Assembly: GCF_021404465.1 (NCBI RefSeq)
Contig: NZ_JABFTT010000005.1
Location: 1-64,000 of the forward strand
From: Billgrantia zhangzhouensis
GTDB lineage: Bacteria > Pseudomonadota > Gammaproteobacteria > Pseudomonadales > Halomonadaceae
Reading direction: 5' to 3'
Length of the DNA: 64,000 nucleotides
Position numbers and translations under genes: made by a program. Under the pieces are notes generated by a model. The model was not told the DNA's origin. It ran no database searches and was given only the letters and a program-made list of their open reading frames with translations. Shown here piece after piece: positions 41,776 through 50,640 of this stretch (position 1 is its first letter; each line of letters begins with the position of its first letter).

Positions 41776-43170
41776 ATGACAATATGGGTTCCACAGCTCG
41801 CTGACGACGGCGTTCGCTACCGCGCCATCGCCGAGTCCATCGCGCTGGCCATTCAATCCGGCGAACTCGCCGCAGGGCAGAAACTGCCGCCGCAACGCCA
41901 GTTGGCCGACCGCCTTGGCGTCACGGTGGGTACCGTAACCCGCGCCTATGCCGAAGCCGAGCGCCAAGGCTGGGTCAGTGCCCGGGTCGGCAGCGGCACC
42001 TACGTGCGCAGCAGCGAGGGCTCGTCAAAACAGGAATTCCTCGCCAGCCGGCCGCTAGAAGACGGCACCATCGATCTCAGCCTGAGCCTGCCGCCACCGC
42101 ATCCGATGCGTGCCGCCAGCCTGGGGCGTGTGCTGCACGAAATAGCCGACGAGGCGGCAGTGTTGCAGCGCGCCGTGGAATACCAGCCGGATCGTGGCGT
42201 ACCCGCACATCGGGAACAGTTGGCCGCCTGGATGATCCGCCTCGGCATGCCCGCCGAATCCGAGTCGCTGCTGGTCACCCAGGGAGGCCAGCACGGCATC
42301 AGCCTGGCCCTACAGGCACTGACAAGACCGGGCGAGCGTATCGCCGCCGACGTGCTCACCTATCCCGGCCTGCTCACCGCCGCCAGCCAGGTACATCTCA
42401 AACCGCTGGGTGTACCGATGGACGATCAGGGCATGGACATGGATGCCCTGGCCCGGCTCTGCGCACAGCAGCCACCGCGGCTGGTTTATGTCACACCGGA
42501 CCAGAACAACCCGACCGGTACGCCGCTGAGCGAGGCCCGGCGCGAGCGCCTGGCGGCCCTGGCACGCCAGCATGATTTCTGGATCGTCGAGGATGGCGTG
42601 CAGCACCTGCCCGAGCCGGAACGCGGCACGCCGATCTATCGCCTGGCGCCCGAGCGTACCCTGTTCATCTTCAGTACCTCCAAGGTACTGGCCGGCGGAT
42701 TGCGCATCGGCACCCTGCTCGCCCCGCCGGCGGTGCGCGAGCGGCTAGGCACGGCACTGCGCGCCCAGAGCTGGATGGCACCGCCGCTGATGGTCGAGGC
42801 GGTGTGTCGCTGGGTCGCCAGCGAAGAGAGCGACGTCCTGCTCGAATGGCTGTTCGAAGAGCTGGGCGAGCGCCAGCGCATGGCCCGGGAACGACTGTCC
42901 GGCTATGCCGTGAGCGGCCGCCCTCATGGCAACAACCTGTGGCTGCCACTGCCGGAGGGGCTGCGCAGCGCCGTGTTCGTCGAGGCGCTGGCCCAACGCA
43001 ACGTGCTGGTGAGCAGCGCCGAGCCCTTCTGCGTTGGCAGCGAACCCGCGCCCCAGGCGTTGCGGCTGTGCCTCAGCGCAGCGCCATCCCGCAGCGTTCT
43101 TGCTCAGGCACTGGATACGCTGGCCGAACTGCTCGCCGAGCCCCCGGCCGCACCCTGGCAAACTTTGTAG
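41776..43170 (+). CDS. MocR-family regulator (GntR-aminotransferase fusion)
   Basis: This 464-residue protein has an N-terminal GntR winged helix (about 12-75, AIAESIALAIQSGELAAGQKLPPQRQLADRLGVTVGTVTRAYAEAERQGWV) and a fold-type I aminotransferase-like C-terminal domain (about 100-450). The PLP Lys lies in FIFSTSKVLAGGLRIG. MocR proteins sense PLP or amino-acid derivatives and control transport or metabolism genes. The divergent LysE exporter and the repeats between them point to control of amino-acid export. Confidence 0.93.
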   Translation: MTIWVPQLADDGVRYRAIAESIALAIQSGELAAGQKLPPQRQLADRLGVTVGTVTRAYAEAERQGWVSARVGSGTYVRSSEGSSKQEFLASRPLEDGTIDLSLSLPPPHPMRAASLGRVLHEIADEAAVLQRAVEYQPDRGVPAHREQLAAWMIRLGMPAESESLLVTQGGQHGISLALQALTRPGERIAADVLTYPGLLTAASQVHLKPLGVPMDDQGMDMDALARLCAQQPPRLVYVTPDQNNPTGTPLSEARRERLAALARQHDFWIVEDGVQHLPEPERGTPIYRLAPERTLFIFSTSKVLAGGLRIGTLLAPPAVRERLGTALRAQSWMAPPLMVEAVCRWVASEESDVLLEWLFEELGERQRMARERLSGYAVSGRPHGNNLWLPLPEGLRSAVFVEALAQRNVLVSSAEPFCVGSEPAPQALRLCLSAAPSRSVLAQALDTLAELLAEPPAAPWQTL

Positions 43171-43323
43171 CGATTGCTCTGCTAGCGCACCACGCCAGTG
43201 GCGAAGGCAAGCGCTTGCGTGTGGTACGTGTGGATGTCCACCTGACCCGTCTCGATACCATATCGGAGGGGCAGCCCAAGCTCATCGTCGAAGAGAGTAT
43301 GTGAACGAGGGCATGTGAACTCG

Positions 43324-44319
43324 CTAAAGGGTCATCCCCGGCTCGATACGGTAGCCCAGGTCGATGGCACGGTCCTGGGTCGTCTGCCCCTGTATGCGCG
43401 CCAGCAGCTCCCTGGCCGATCGCTCGCCGATCGCTTGCCGCGGGGTGACGACGCTGGCCAGGCGAGGGGTCATCACCTGCCCCATGTCGTGGCCGTGGAA
43501 GCCGGCAATGCCTATCTGCTCAGGCACCCGAATGCCGCGCCGCAGGCACTCGAAGTAAGCACCAACCGCCACGTCGTCGTTGGTGCAGAAGATGCCATCG
43601 GTCTCGGGATGCTCCTGCAGGATCTCGCCCAGTAGTGCCGCGCCCACGGTATAGGAGGAGCGCTGGCTGCGCTGCAAGGTCAGCGGTGGCAAGCCATGCT
43701 CCTCCATGGCCTTGCGATAACCCTGCTCGCGCTGCAGGGTGCGAGGGTCGAGTCGTACGGCGAGATAGACGATTCGACGCCGGTCATGGCGAATCATCTC
43801 ACTGACCATGTCGTAGGCGGCCTGCACGTTGTCGTAGCCCACCGCCTGATGCAGCGGCGGGGTCAGCACATCCATGATCTCGACGGTAGGGATGCCGGCA
43901 GTCTCGAGCATGCGACAGGTGCGTGCCGTATGGTGGCTGTCGGAAAGGATCACGCCGTCCACGTTATAGGAGAGCAGTGAGGCCAGGCTGCGCTCCTCGA
44001 GTTCGGCACTATAGCCGTAGTGAGAGAGCATGAGGTGATAGCCGAGCGGCTCGGTGACCTTCTCGATACCCACCAGAACGTCGGCGAACACCTGGTTGGT
44101 CAACGACGGCACCAGCAGGCCGATGGAGTGGCTGGTGGCGCGCGAAAGCAGATCGGGAGCGCGGTTGGGAATGTAGCCGACCTGCTCCGCCACGGCGAAA
44201 ATGCGTTTGCGCAATCCTTCCGATACCGTCGAAGGATCGCGCAGGCAGCGACTGACGGTCATCTTGGTCGCCCCGACCCGGTCGGCGATGTCCTGGAGTG
44301 TCGGTCGTTTCTTCTTCAC
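43324..44319 (-). CDS. gntR: LacI-family gluconate repressor
   Basis: This 331-residue protein has a LacI helix-turn-helix (about 7-55, TLQDIADRVGATKMTVSRCLRDPSTVSEGLRKRIFAVAEQVGYIPN) and a periplasmic-binding-like ligand domain (about 62-330). Together with the gluconokinase gene next to it and the perfect GntR-type palindrome before dctP, it is identified as the gluconate repressor. It is the last gene of the dctPQM-gntK-gntR transcript. Confidence 0.92.
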   Translation of the reverse strand: MKKKRPTLQDIADRVGATKMTVSRCLRDPSTVSEGLRKRIFAVAEQVGYIPNRAPDLLSRATSHSIGLLVPSLTNQVFADVLVGIEKVTEPLGYHLMLSHYGYSAELEERSLASLLSYNVDGVILSDSHHTARTCRMLETAGIPTVEIMDVLTPPLHQAVGYDNVQAAYDMVSEMIRHDRRRIVYLAVRLDPRTLQREQGYRKAMEEHGLPPLTLQRSQRSSYTVGAALLGEILQEHPETDGIFCTNDDVAVGAYFECLRRGIRVPEQIGIAGFHGHDMGQVMTPRLASVVTPRQAIGERSARELLARIQGQTTQDRAIDLGYRIEPGMTL

Positions 44320-44415
44320 GGTGCCCCACTGGCAGTTGGTGGTCCTGGCGCATGCCGATGGCGCCCGCCGGCATGATAGCGAAGTCGCACCACGCCTGCC
44401 GTCGCTTGCACCCGA

Positions 44416-44943
44416 TCAGTCGCGGCGCCGGCGACACTCGGGCTTCGCCTGCAAAAAGGCCGTCACGATGGCGTCGGGAGTGGCGGCGATGTTGCTCACT
44501 ACCGCCTCCAGCGCATCGGGGGCCTCGAGATCGTGAAGCTGGCTGTCCAGCATTGCCTCACCGCGAAAGAAGTGCTCCTCCCGGGCGATCAGGCGCTGGC
44601 GCAGCTGCTCGCGCTCCCCGTCGAGAAACAGAAAGATGAGCTCGGGGTCGCCGCGCCTCAGGAGCTCGCGGTAGGGCCGCTTGAGCGCGGAGCAGGCCAG
44701 CACCAGCGGGGCATCGCGCCGCCGATGGTCGCCGATCAACCCGGCCAGCGTCTCCAGCCACTCGCGACGGTCCTCGTCACCGAGTGGAATGCCATTGGCC
44801 ATCTTGTCGATGCTGGCCGGCGAATGGTAATCGTCGCCGTCGATGAACGTGACGCCGAGGCGGCTGGCGAGCAAGGCGCCGATACACGACTTGCCCGACC
44901 CCGACACCCCCATCACCACGATGCGGCATGAGGTTGTTTTCAC
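44416..44943 (-). CDS. gntK: Gluconokinase
   Basis: A small P-loop kinase of 175 residues that phosphorylates gluconate to 6-phosphogluconate. Walker A GVSGSGKS is at about 12-19, the substrate loop FIDGDDYHSPASIDKMANGIPLGDEDRREWL at about 33-63, and a lid-type Arg is in ACSALKRPYRELLR. The family's usual length is about 175. It lies 28 bp behind DctM, coupling uptake to phosphorylation. Confidence 0.94.
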   Translation of the reverse strand: MKTTSCRIVVMGVSGSGKSCIGALLASRLGVTFIDGDDYHSPASIDKMANGIPLGDEDRREWLETLAGLIGDHRRRDAPLVLACSALKRPYRELLRRGDPELIFLFLDGEREQLRQRLIAREEHFFRGEAMLDSQLHDLEAPDALEAVVSNIAATPDAIVTAFLQAKPECRRRRD

Positions 44944-44971
44944 GACACCTCCCGGTTGTCAGTTGCCGCAC

Positions 44972-46255
44972 TCAGTTTCCACGGACTGCAGCCATATCGG
45001 GCAGCCAGGTCACGATCCCGGGGAAGGCGATCAACACTAGCAGCACCACCAGCAACGCCGCATAGTAAGGCAGCATCGCCCTGACCAGTTGCTCCATGCT
45101 GACCCGGCCGACGCCGCAGCCGACGTAGAGACAGGTGCCGACGGGTGGTGTCAGCAGGCCGATGCCGAGGATGAAAGACATCAGCACGCCAAAGTAGACC
45201 GGGTCGACCCCCACCGAGGTGACGATCGGGGTCAGCATCGGCGCCATGATCACCATCGCCGGCGTCAGGTCCATCACGAAGCCCACCAGGAGCAGCAGGC
45301 CGGCCACGATCAGCAGCAGCAGGAACGGCTCCTGGGTGATCGCTTGCACCTGGCGCACCAGGGTCTGCGGCACCATGTTGATGGTCAGGAACCAGGCAAT
45401 GACGGTGGCGAAGGCCAGCAGCAGCAGCACCATGCCGGTCAACCTGGCAGTGCGGATCAGCATTCCCCACAGTTCCCGCGGATGAAACTCGCGATAGACC
45501 GCCAGCGAAATGAACAGCGAAAAGAGCAATGCCGCCACGGCCGCCTCGGTGGCGGTGAAGACACCGCCGAGAATGCCGCCGACCACGATCACCGGCAGCA
45601 CCAGCGCCAGCCACGCCGCCTTGAAGGCTTGCCACAGGCGGCCCAGTTCGAAGCGCCGGGTCTGCCCGGCATGCTCGATGCTGGCCATGATGAAAGTGGT
45701 CACCATCAGCGCGAAGCCGATCAGCAAGCCCGGCACTATCCCGGCGATGAACAGGCGGCTGATCGAGGTCTCGGTGACGATGCCGAACAGGATCAGCGGT
45801 ATCGAGGGCGGGATGATGATGCCGATCACCGAGGAGACGGTGTTGATCGCCGTGGCGTGCGGGGCGGAATAGCCCTGCTGCTTCATTGGCGGAATCATCA
45901 TCGAGCCGGTGGCGGCGGTATCGGCCACCGCCGAACCGCTGATGCCGCCGAAGAACATCGAGCCGGTGATCGCTACCTGACCGAGCCCGCCGCGCATGAA
46001 ACCGACCAGCGCGCCGGCCAGATCCATCAGGCGGCGGGCGATACCGCCATGGCTCATCACCTCACCCACCAGGATGAAGAAGGGAATGGCCAGCAGCGGA
46101 AAATTGTTGACCCCGCGAATCGACTGCTCGATCAGGATCGACAGCGGAATGTCAGAAAGGATGGCCATGACCACGGCGGCAATGCCGAGGCCGAAAGCGA
46201 TCGGCAACCCGATGGCGATGGAGGCGAACAGGATACCCAGGAAGATCCACAACAT
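44972..46255 (-). CDS. dctM: TRAP large permease (DctM-type), gluconate operon
   Basis: This 427-residue protein has about 12 membrane helices, with motifs ISGSAVADTAATGSMMIPPM, IGIIIPPSIPLILFGIV and LLTPPVGTCLYVGCGV. It forms the sodium-driven channel of a TRAP uptake system. Gene context (GntK and GntR downstream, GntR-type operator upstream) points to gluconate or a related sugar acid as substrate. It starts 3 bp after DctQ. Confidence 0.94.
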   Translation of the reverse strand: MLWIFLGILFASIAIGLPIAFGLGIAAVVMAILSDIPLSILIEQSIRGVNNFPLLAIPFFILVGEVMSHGGIARRLMDLAGALVGFMRGGLGQVAITGSMFFGGISGSAVADTAATGSMMIPPMKQQGYSAPHATAINTVSSVIGIIIPPSIPLILFGIVTETSISRLFIAGIVPGLLIGFALMVTTFIMASIEHAGQTRRFELGRLWQAFKAAWLALVLPVIVVGGILGGVFTATEAAVAALLFSLFISLAVYREFHPRELWGMLIRTARLTGMVLLLLAFATVIAWFLTINMVPQTLVRQVQAITQEPFLLLLIVAGLLLLVGFVMDLTPAMVIMAPMLTPIVTSVGVDPVYFGVLMSFILGIGLLTPPVGTCLYVGCGVGRVSMEQLVRAMLPYYAALLVVLLVLIAFPGIVTWLPDMAAVRGN

Positions 46256-46258
46256 GGC

Positions 46259-46849
46259 TCAGTCTCCTGCCGTTCGGTGGGCGTGTGCCGGATCGCGGAT
46301 TAGGCGCAGGCACTGCCAGGCCCGCCATAGCGACACCGCCACGATGAACAGCGAGCAGAGTACCAGCGAGACGTTGATCAGGTTCCAGGGCACGCCAAGG
46401 ATGGCGGTGCGTCCGGTGGAGCGGGACATCACCAAGTAGCCGCCCCACACCATGATGCCCATCAGCGTGGCGATGATCAGGTGCTGCAGCAGATAGAGCA
46501 GATAGGCGGCCCGCGGCTTGAGCCGGCGCACCAGGAAATCCACGGCGATGTGCTCGTAGCGGGCGAAGGCGGCCGCCGCACCGACGAAGATCAGCCAGAT
46601 GAACAGCATGCGCGCCAGTTCATCGGCCCAGGGCAGCGAGCGGTTGAACAGTGAACGGCCTAGCACGTTGGCCGACACCGAGACGACCAGTGCCACCAGG
46701 ATGGCCGCGATCAGGTGTTCCATGAGACGGGTCAGCCAGCGGAAGACCGCAGGGCCGCGATGCCCTTCGGTGTCGAGCTCGAGCGGCTCGCGCCTGGGAT
46801 CTTCCAGGTAGATGCTGGCCTCGTCAGGCAGTTGGGTGGGCGAAGTCAT
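46259..46849 (-). CDS. dctQ: TRAP small permease (DctQ-type)
   Basis: This 196-residue protein has four membrane helices (about 40-62, 80-98, 115-140 and 152-175) and the DctQ signature SLPWADELARMLFIWLIFVGAAAAFARYEHIAVDFLVRRL spread over helix 2 and the following loop. It pairs with DctM. The gene follows a strong 12-bp hairpin that separates it from dctP. Confidence 0.92.
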   Translation of the reverse strand: MTSPTQLPDEASIYLEDPRREPLELDTEGHRGPAVFRWLTRLMEHLIAAILVALVVSVSANVLGRSLFNRSLPWADELARMLFIWLIFVGAAAAFARYEHIAVDFLVRRLKPRAAYLLYLLQHLIIATLMGIMVWGGYLVMSRSTGRTAILGVPWNLINVSLVLCSLFIVAVSLWRAWQCLRLIRDPAHAHRTAGD

Positions 46850-46861
46850 GCAGGGCTCCGT

Positions 46862-46890
46862 GCAGGGCAGGGGAAGCCCCCCTGCCCTGC
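46862..46890 (-). promoter_or_regulatory. Intra-operon hairpin between dctP and dctQ
   Basis: A perfect 12-bp stem GCAGGGCAGGGG/CCCCTGCCCTGC encloses a 5-base loop (AAGCC). No T-run follows on the minus strand, so it is more likely a 3' stabiliser or partial attenuator that raises the DctP to permease ratio. Confidence 0.7.
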
Positions 46891-46910
46891 CAAGTCAGAC
46901 GGATGGAGGA

Positions 46911-47981
46911 TTACTGGTTGGATTCGACGATGGACTGGATCTCGGCGATCAGGTCCTCGCCGATGCGCGGCGCCCAACGGTCGTACACCGGCTGAACGGC
47001 TTCCTGGAAGGCGGCGATCTGCTCGTCGTTGAGACGGGTGACCTGCATACCGCGCTCCTCGAGCTGCTCACGCGACCAATCGTCGTACTCGGTGGCCAGT
47101 TGGATCTCGTACTCGGCCGACTGACGCGCCGCCTCCTGCACCAGCTCCTGGTACTCAGGCGCCAGGCGATCCCAGGTACGCTCGGAAATCATCATGATGA
47201 ACGGCGTATAGACATGGCGTGTCTCGGAGCCGTAATCCTGCACCTCATGGAAATTGGAGGTCAGGATGGTGCTCCAGGGGTTTTCCTGGCCGTCGACCAC
47301 CCCCTGCTCCATGGCCGAGAACAGCTCACCGAAGGCCATTGGTGTGGGGTTGGCGCCGAGGGTCTCCCAGATCGACAGGTGGACCGGGTTCTCCATGGTG
47401 CGCACGGTCAGGCCGCGCACGTCGAGGCCGGCCACGTCTTCCGGCGACTCCACCGGCCGTGCGCTGTTGGTGAGCTGGCGATAGCCGTTCTCGGAGAAGG
47501 TCAGCGCCTTCAGGCCGGTACCTTCGAAGCCGTCGAGCATGCGCTGGGCGGTATCGCTCTGCATCACCGCGATGGCCGCTTCACGCGTCGGCAGCAGGAA
47601 GGGCAGGTCGAATACCGCCAGTTCCTGCACGTAGGTGGTCGCCGGCGACGAGGAGGGATAGGTCATGTCCAGCGAGCCGGTCTGGAGCATCTCCATCATC
47701 TGCACGTCATCGCCCAGTTGGCTGTTGGGGAAGACATTGACGGAGATACGCCCTTCGCTGCGCTGATCGAGAATATCGGCGAAGTACTGCACGGAAAGAT
47801 ACTGCGGCGAACTCTCGGCCAGGCCGATACCCATGCGCAGGGTATGGCTGCCGTGGTCACCCACCACATCGCCCTCGATGGCAGGCGGGTCGGAGAGATC
47901 GGGGCTCTGGGCGTAAGCGATACCCAGGGACAGGGTGGCGGCACCGGCTAGCGTGAGGGTATTGCGCCAGATGGTGGTCAT
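46911..47981 (-). CDS. dctP: TRAP substrate-binding protein (DctP-type), sugar-acid type
   Basis: This 356-residue protein has a signal peptide (MTTIWRNTLTLAGAATLSLG, cleaved near AYAQS) and a DctP-type fold: MGIGLAESSPQYLSVQYFAD, then DVRGLTVRTMENP and MAFGELFSAMEQGVVDGQENPW, the last being the typical ligand-contact and hinge region. It captures the solute in the periplasm. It is the first gene of the GntR-controlled operon, with the operator about 95 bp before the start at 47981. Confidence 0.93.
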   Translation of the reverse strand: MTTIWRNTLTLAGAATLSLGIAYAQSPDLSDPPAIEGDVVGDHGSHTLRMGIGLAESSPQYLSVQYFADILDQRSEGRISVNVFPNSQLGDDVQMMEMLQTGSLDMTYPSSSPATTYVQELAVFDLPFLLPTREAAIAVMQSDTAQRMLDGFEGTGLKALTFSENGYRQLTNSARPVESPEDVAGLDVRGLTVRTMENPVHLSIWETLGANPTPMAFGELFSAMEQGVVDGQENPWSTILTSNFHEVQDYGSETRHVYTPFIMMISERTWDRLAPEYQELVQEAARQSAEYEIQLATEYDDWSREQLEERGMQVTRLNDEQIAAFQEAVQPVYDRWAPRIGEDLIAEIQSIVESNQ

Positions 47982-48075
47982 GGCGGACTCCAGTCGATTT
48001 ATCGTTGTGAGTTGGCACGTCTCATCTTTCCCGGAAGCTTGCACGACTCCCGAGGCGTCGAATGTCGGCATGACT

Positions 48076-48089
48076 TGTTACCGGTAACA
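48076..48089. promoter_or_regulatory. GntR-type operator
   Basis: TGTTACCGGTAACA is a perfect 14-bp palindrome identical in design to the known enterobacterial GntR operator core (TGTTACC...GGTAACA). It lies before dctP, and gntR is the last gene of the same operon, a classic feedback arrangement. Confidence 0.85.
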
Positions 48090-48197
48090 TTCGATGTTAT
48101 GAAGGCTAGGCCAGTCGCTTCGGGGCTGTCAATGTAAAACCAGTTAACAGCGCCTAGACGTTGGTCGTAAAGTGCGGCCAGTGAGCATGCTTATCGC

Positions 48198-49301
48198 TCA
48201 CCCTTCGAAAGCCCCCGCCTCCCATACAGCCCGCCCCACTGCCGCCAGTATCTGCTCGTTGCGGGCCAGGCTGAGTTCGCCTCGGGCGCAGGCAACGATG
48301 ATGACGCGGTGGGCGTCGTTACCCTGCCCCTGGGTGGTAATGCCGGCATCGCAGGCAAGCCGATGCTGGGTGCCGGTCTTGTGGGCTAGATGGACGTTGC
48401 GCCCCAACCCGGCCTTGAGCCGGCGCTCACCGCTGGTGGTACGGGTCAGGATTGCCAATAGCTCGGCGGTGCCTTCGGGCCCTAGCGCCCTACCCTGAGC
48501 CAACGCCTCGAGCAGATCACCGAAAGCGTCGAGCCGGCCGCTGTTGAGGTCGGTGGCATAGTAAAGGCGGAAAGCCGCATCAATGCTCGGCAGCAGCAGC
48601 TCCTGCGGGGCGAGACCCAGGCGTTGGCGCAGCCACGCCACTCGGGCGGCGTCGTCCTGGCGCTTGCGCAGCTCGATGAAGTCCATGCCATTCAGCTCGA
48701 AGGCGCTCGGGTGCAGGTTGGCAAAAGCATGGCGGCGTACATCCACCAAGGTGGTGATCGGCCCCAGCCCACCTGCGCGAGTGAGCTGGCGAGCCCGGCG
48801 GTTGACGCTTTCCAGCCCCAGGTGACGTATCAGCATGTCGCTTGCCGTGTTGTCGCTGACGATCAGCATCGATTCCAGCAACTGACGCAGCGACAAGGCA
48901 CTGCCCGGTGGCGCCCAGTTGGTGGAGCCGGCACCGTCGACATAGTCGCTGCGCAACAGGGTCAGGCGATCCTCGAGTGACATCTCGCCCGCCTCGACAC
49001 GGCTCATCAGTTCTATCGCTACGGGTAGCTTGACCAGCGAGGCCAAGTACCAGCGTTCACCATCGCGCCAACCCAGGCGCGCCCCCGTATCGAGGTCCCG
49101 CACGTGCACCCCAAGCTCACCATCAAAGCCAGCTTCGAGCAGTGCCAGCCTCGCTTTCAGACGATCGGCCCAGGGCGGCTCGACCCAGGCGTCAACCTGC
49201 TCCGCCCAACCGGGCTGCGCCGCGGCCAGCGACGGCAGCGCCATGGCCAGTATCAACAGCGCTTGGACGAGCCCCTTACGCCAGAGCCCTTCTTTCCTCA
49301 T
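48198..49301 (-). CDS. Class A beta-lactamase-like serine hydrolase
   Basis: This protein of about 367 residues has a signal peptide (VQALLILAMALPSLAAAQP). The serine-hydrolase motifs S88-L-V-K91, S149-D-N151 and K308-T-G310 are all present. However, the position of the deacylating Glu166 in the omega loop reads HPSAFELN, with Ala in its place, so true beta-lactamase turnover is doubtful; a PBP-like or deacylation-poor role is possible. The start at 49301 overlaps the preceding acyltransferase stop (ATGA). Confidence 0.85.
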   Translation of the reverse strand: MRKEGLWRKGLVQALLILAMALPSLAAAQPGWAEQVDAWVEPPWADRLKARLALLEAGFDGELGVHVRDLDTGARLGWRDGERWYLASLVKLPVAIELMSRVEAGEMSLEDRLTLLRSDYVDGAGSTNWAPPGSALSLRQLLESMLIVSDNTASDMLIRHLGLESVNRRARQLTRAGGLGPITTLVDVRRHAFANLHPSAFELNGMDFIELRKRQDDAARVAWLRQRLGLAPQELLLPSIDAAFRLYYATDLNSGRLDAFGDLLEALAQGRALGPEGTAELLAILTRTTSGERRLKAGLGRNVHLAHKTGTQHRLACDAGITTQGQGNDAHRVIIVACARGELSLARNEQILAAVGRAVWEAGAFEG

Positions 49302-50404
49302 CGACTCCACTCCCTGTACCAGCGCACCAGGGCAATCCAGCCCGCAGTGAGAAGAATCAGTGCCAGACCGATTCCCAATACCTGGGGATAGCTGTAGACC
49401 TGCCAGGCGCCCAGCAGCAAGCGGAAGATCAGGAAGATCACCACGATATGAAAGATGAAGGCACGCAGGGCATCGTTACCGATCACGGTAAGAGGCTTGA
49501 GCCATCTTGCCGCACGGCTACCGCCCAGCAGGCACAGTGCCATGATCACCAGTGCTCCGCCGGTACTGAACAGCATGAAGGGTACCTCGGGGGGATGCTT
49601 GCCGACGTTCCAGGCCACGGCCATCAACGCCGCATACCAATCGGGCAGCGAAAGCACCACGAAGCCCAGCAGAAACAGCGCTCCCAATCCGGCCAGGCCT
49701 GCCAACAGTCGACGGCGAGTGGCGATTTCGCCGTACCAGCGCAGAATGGCCTCGCCGACCAGTAGACCCAGCATCACCAGCGGCAGGCGCGACAGTTGGC
49801 CCCAGGTATAGTGATCGGCATCTTCCACCAAGAGCGCCTTGAGGATTACGCTGTCCCAGAAGTGGAAGTGGCGTTCGAGCATCACCGAGATCACGCCCAC
49901 CGCCACCGGAGCCAGCAACCGCGACCACAGCGGCATGCGACACCACAGCGGCAGCACCCAGGGCAGCCACAGCAGCGCCAGCGCATAGAAGCCAAGAATC
50001 TCGACCCAGATGGCGAAGCGCTGGTAGAGCAGCGTGTCGAGTATGTCCTGGGGCGTGAAGAGCGGCAGCATTTCGACGATGGTCAGCGCCTTGTACCAGA
50101 ACATCACCTCGAGCCCCCGCAGCATCAGCTTGAGCCGTCGCCTGGGCCAGTCGGGCGTGCCGACCTTGGGCAGGAAGGCCACCGCCAGGGCAATACCGAA
50201 CACCAGGATGAACAGCGAGGAAGAGAATTTGGTGATGAGATGGATCGGTACCATGCCCCAATCCGGCACCTGACGAATACCCAGCAGCCCACTGACCGCA
50301 TGGCTGAGAATCATCAGGGCAATGGCGATACCCCGGGCCAGGTCGATGGCATCGATTCTGGTCGACAATGGCGGCAGCTGTGGCCGCTGGGTGAACCCGA
50401 TCAT
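49298..50404 (-). CDS. Membrane acyltransferase-like protein (heparan N-acetyltransferase / DUF1624 type)
   Basis: This protein of about 368 residues has ten or so membrane helices. The start RIDAIDLARGIAIALMILSHAVSGLL is the conserved Arg/Asp/His region of acyltransferases that move acyl groups across the membrane. It probably acylates an envelope or periplasmic glycan. Translation is coupled to the beta-lactamase-like gene by ATGA overlap, so both may act on the cell wall or on a periplasmic polymer. Confidence 0.82.
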   Translation of the reverse strand: MIGFTQRPQLPPLSTRIDAIDLARGIAIALMILSHAVSGLLGIRQVPDWGMVPIHLITKFSSSLFILVFGIALAVAFLPKVGTPDWPRRRLKLMLRGLEVMFWYKALTIVEMLPLFTPQDILDTLLYQRFAIWVEILGFYALALLWLPWVLPLWCRMPLWSRLLAPVAVGVISVMLERHFHFWDSVILKALLVEDADHYTWGQLSRLPLVMLGLLVGEAILRWYGEIATRRRLLAGLAGLGALFLLGFVVLSLPDWYAALMAVAWNVGKHPPEVPFMLFSTGGALVIMALCLLGGSRAARWLKPLTVIGNDALRAFIFHIVVIFLIFRLLLGAWQVYSYPQVLGIGLALILLTAGWIALVRWYREWSR

Positions 50405-50445
50405 GCGGCTCCCTCGCTGAGTCAATCGCTTCCCTAGGCCTTCTA

Positions 50446-50640
50446 CGAAAAGTCGTCGAGCGCAGGCCAGACAAGGCAAAAATCGGCGACAAATCGTCAG
50501 GATTGACGATTTGGGCAGCTCCGCTGCTCGTAGAGCGAGCGACAAGGATGTCGCGAGTCCAAAGCGGAGTTTACGCTGCGTAAATGAGTAATTTGAGCCG
50601 ATTTTTAACGCCGTATGGGCAAGCGCAGACACTTTTCGCT
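50446..50640. repeat. Structured MITE-like inverted-repeat element
   Basis: The element of about 195 bp has imperfect terminal inverted repeats: CGAAAAGTCGTCGAGCGCAG... at the left, and its counterpart AAAAGTGTCTGCGCTTG... read from the right end; both inner arms end in AAAAATCGGC. Inside lie a perfect CAAATCGTCA/TGACGATTTG stem (50490-50513) and a GCGACA/TGTCGC stem. It has no coding capacity. It probably belongs to a dispersed intergenic repeat family, which I cannot verify from one copy. Confidence 0.7.

Noticed and set aside
45089..46303. 404-residue plus-strand frame over the second dctM
   Set aside because: Antisense shadow rich in His, Asp and Gln; the DctM protein on the minus strand has all family motifs.
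46812..47951. 379-residue plus-strand frame over the second dctP
   Set aside because: Antisense of a clear TRAP receptor gene, without start signal or recognised domain.
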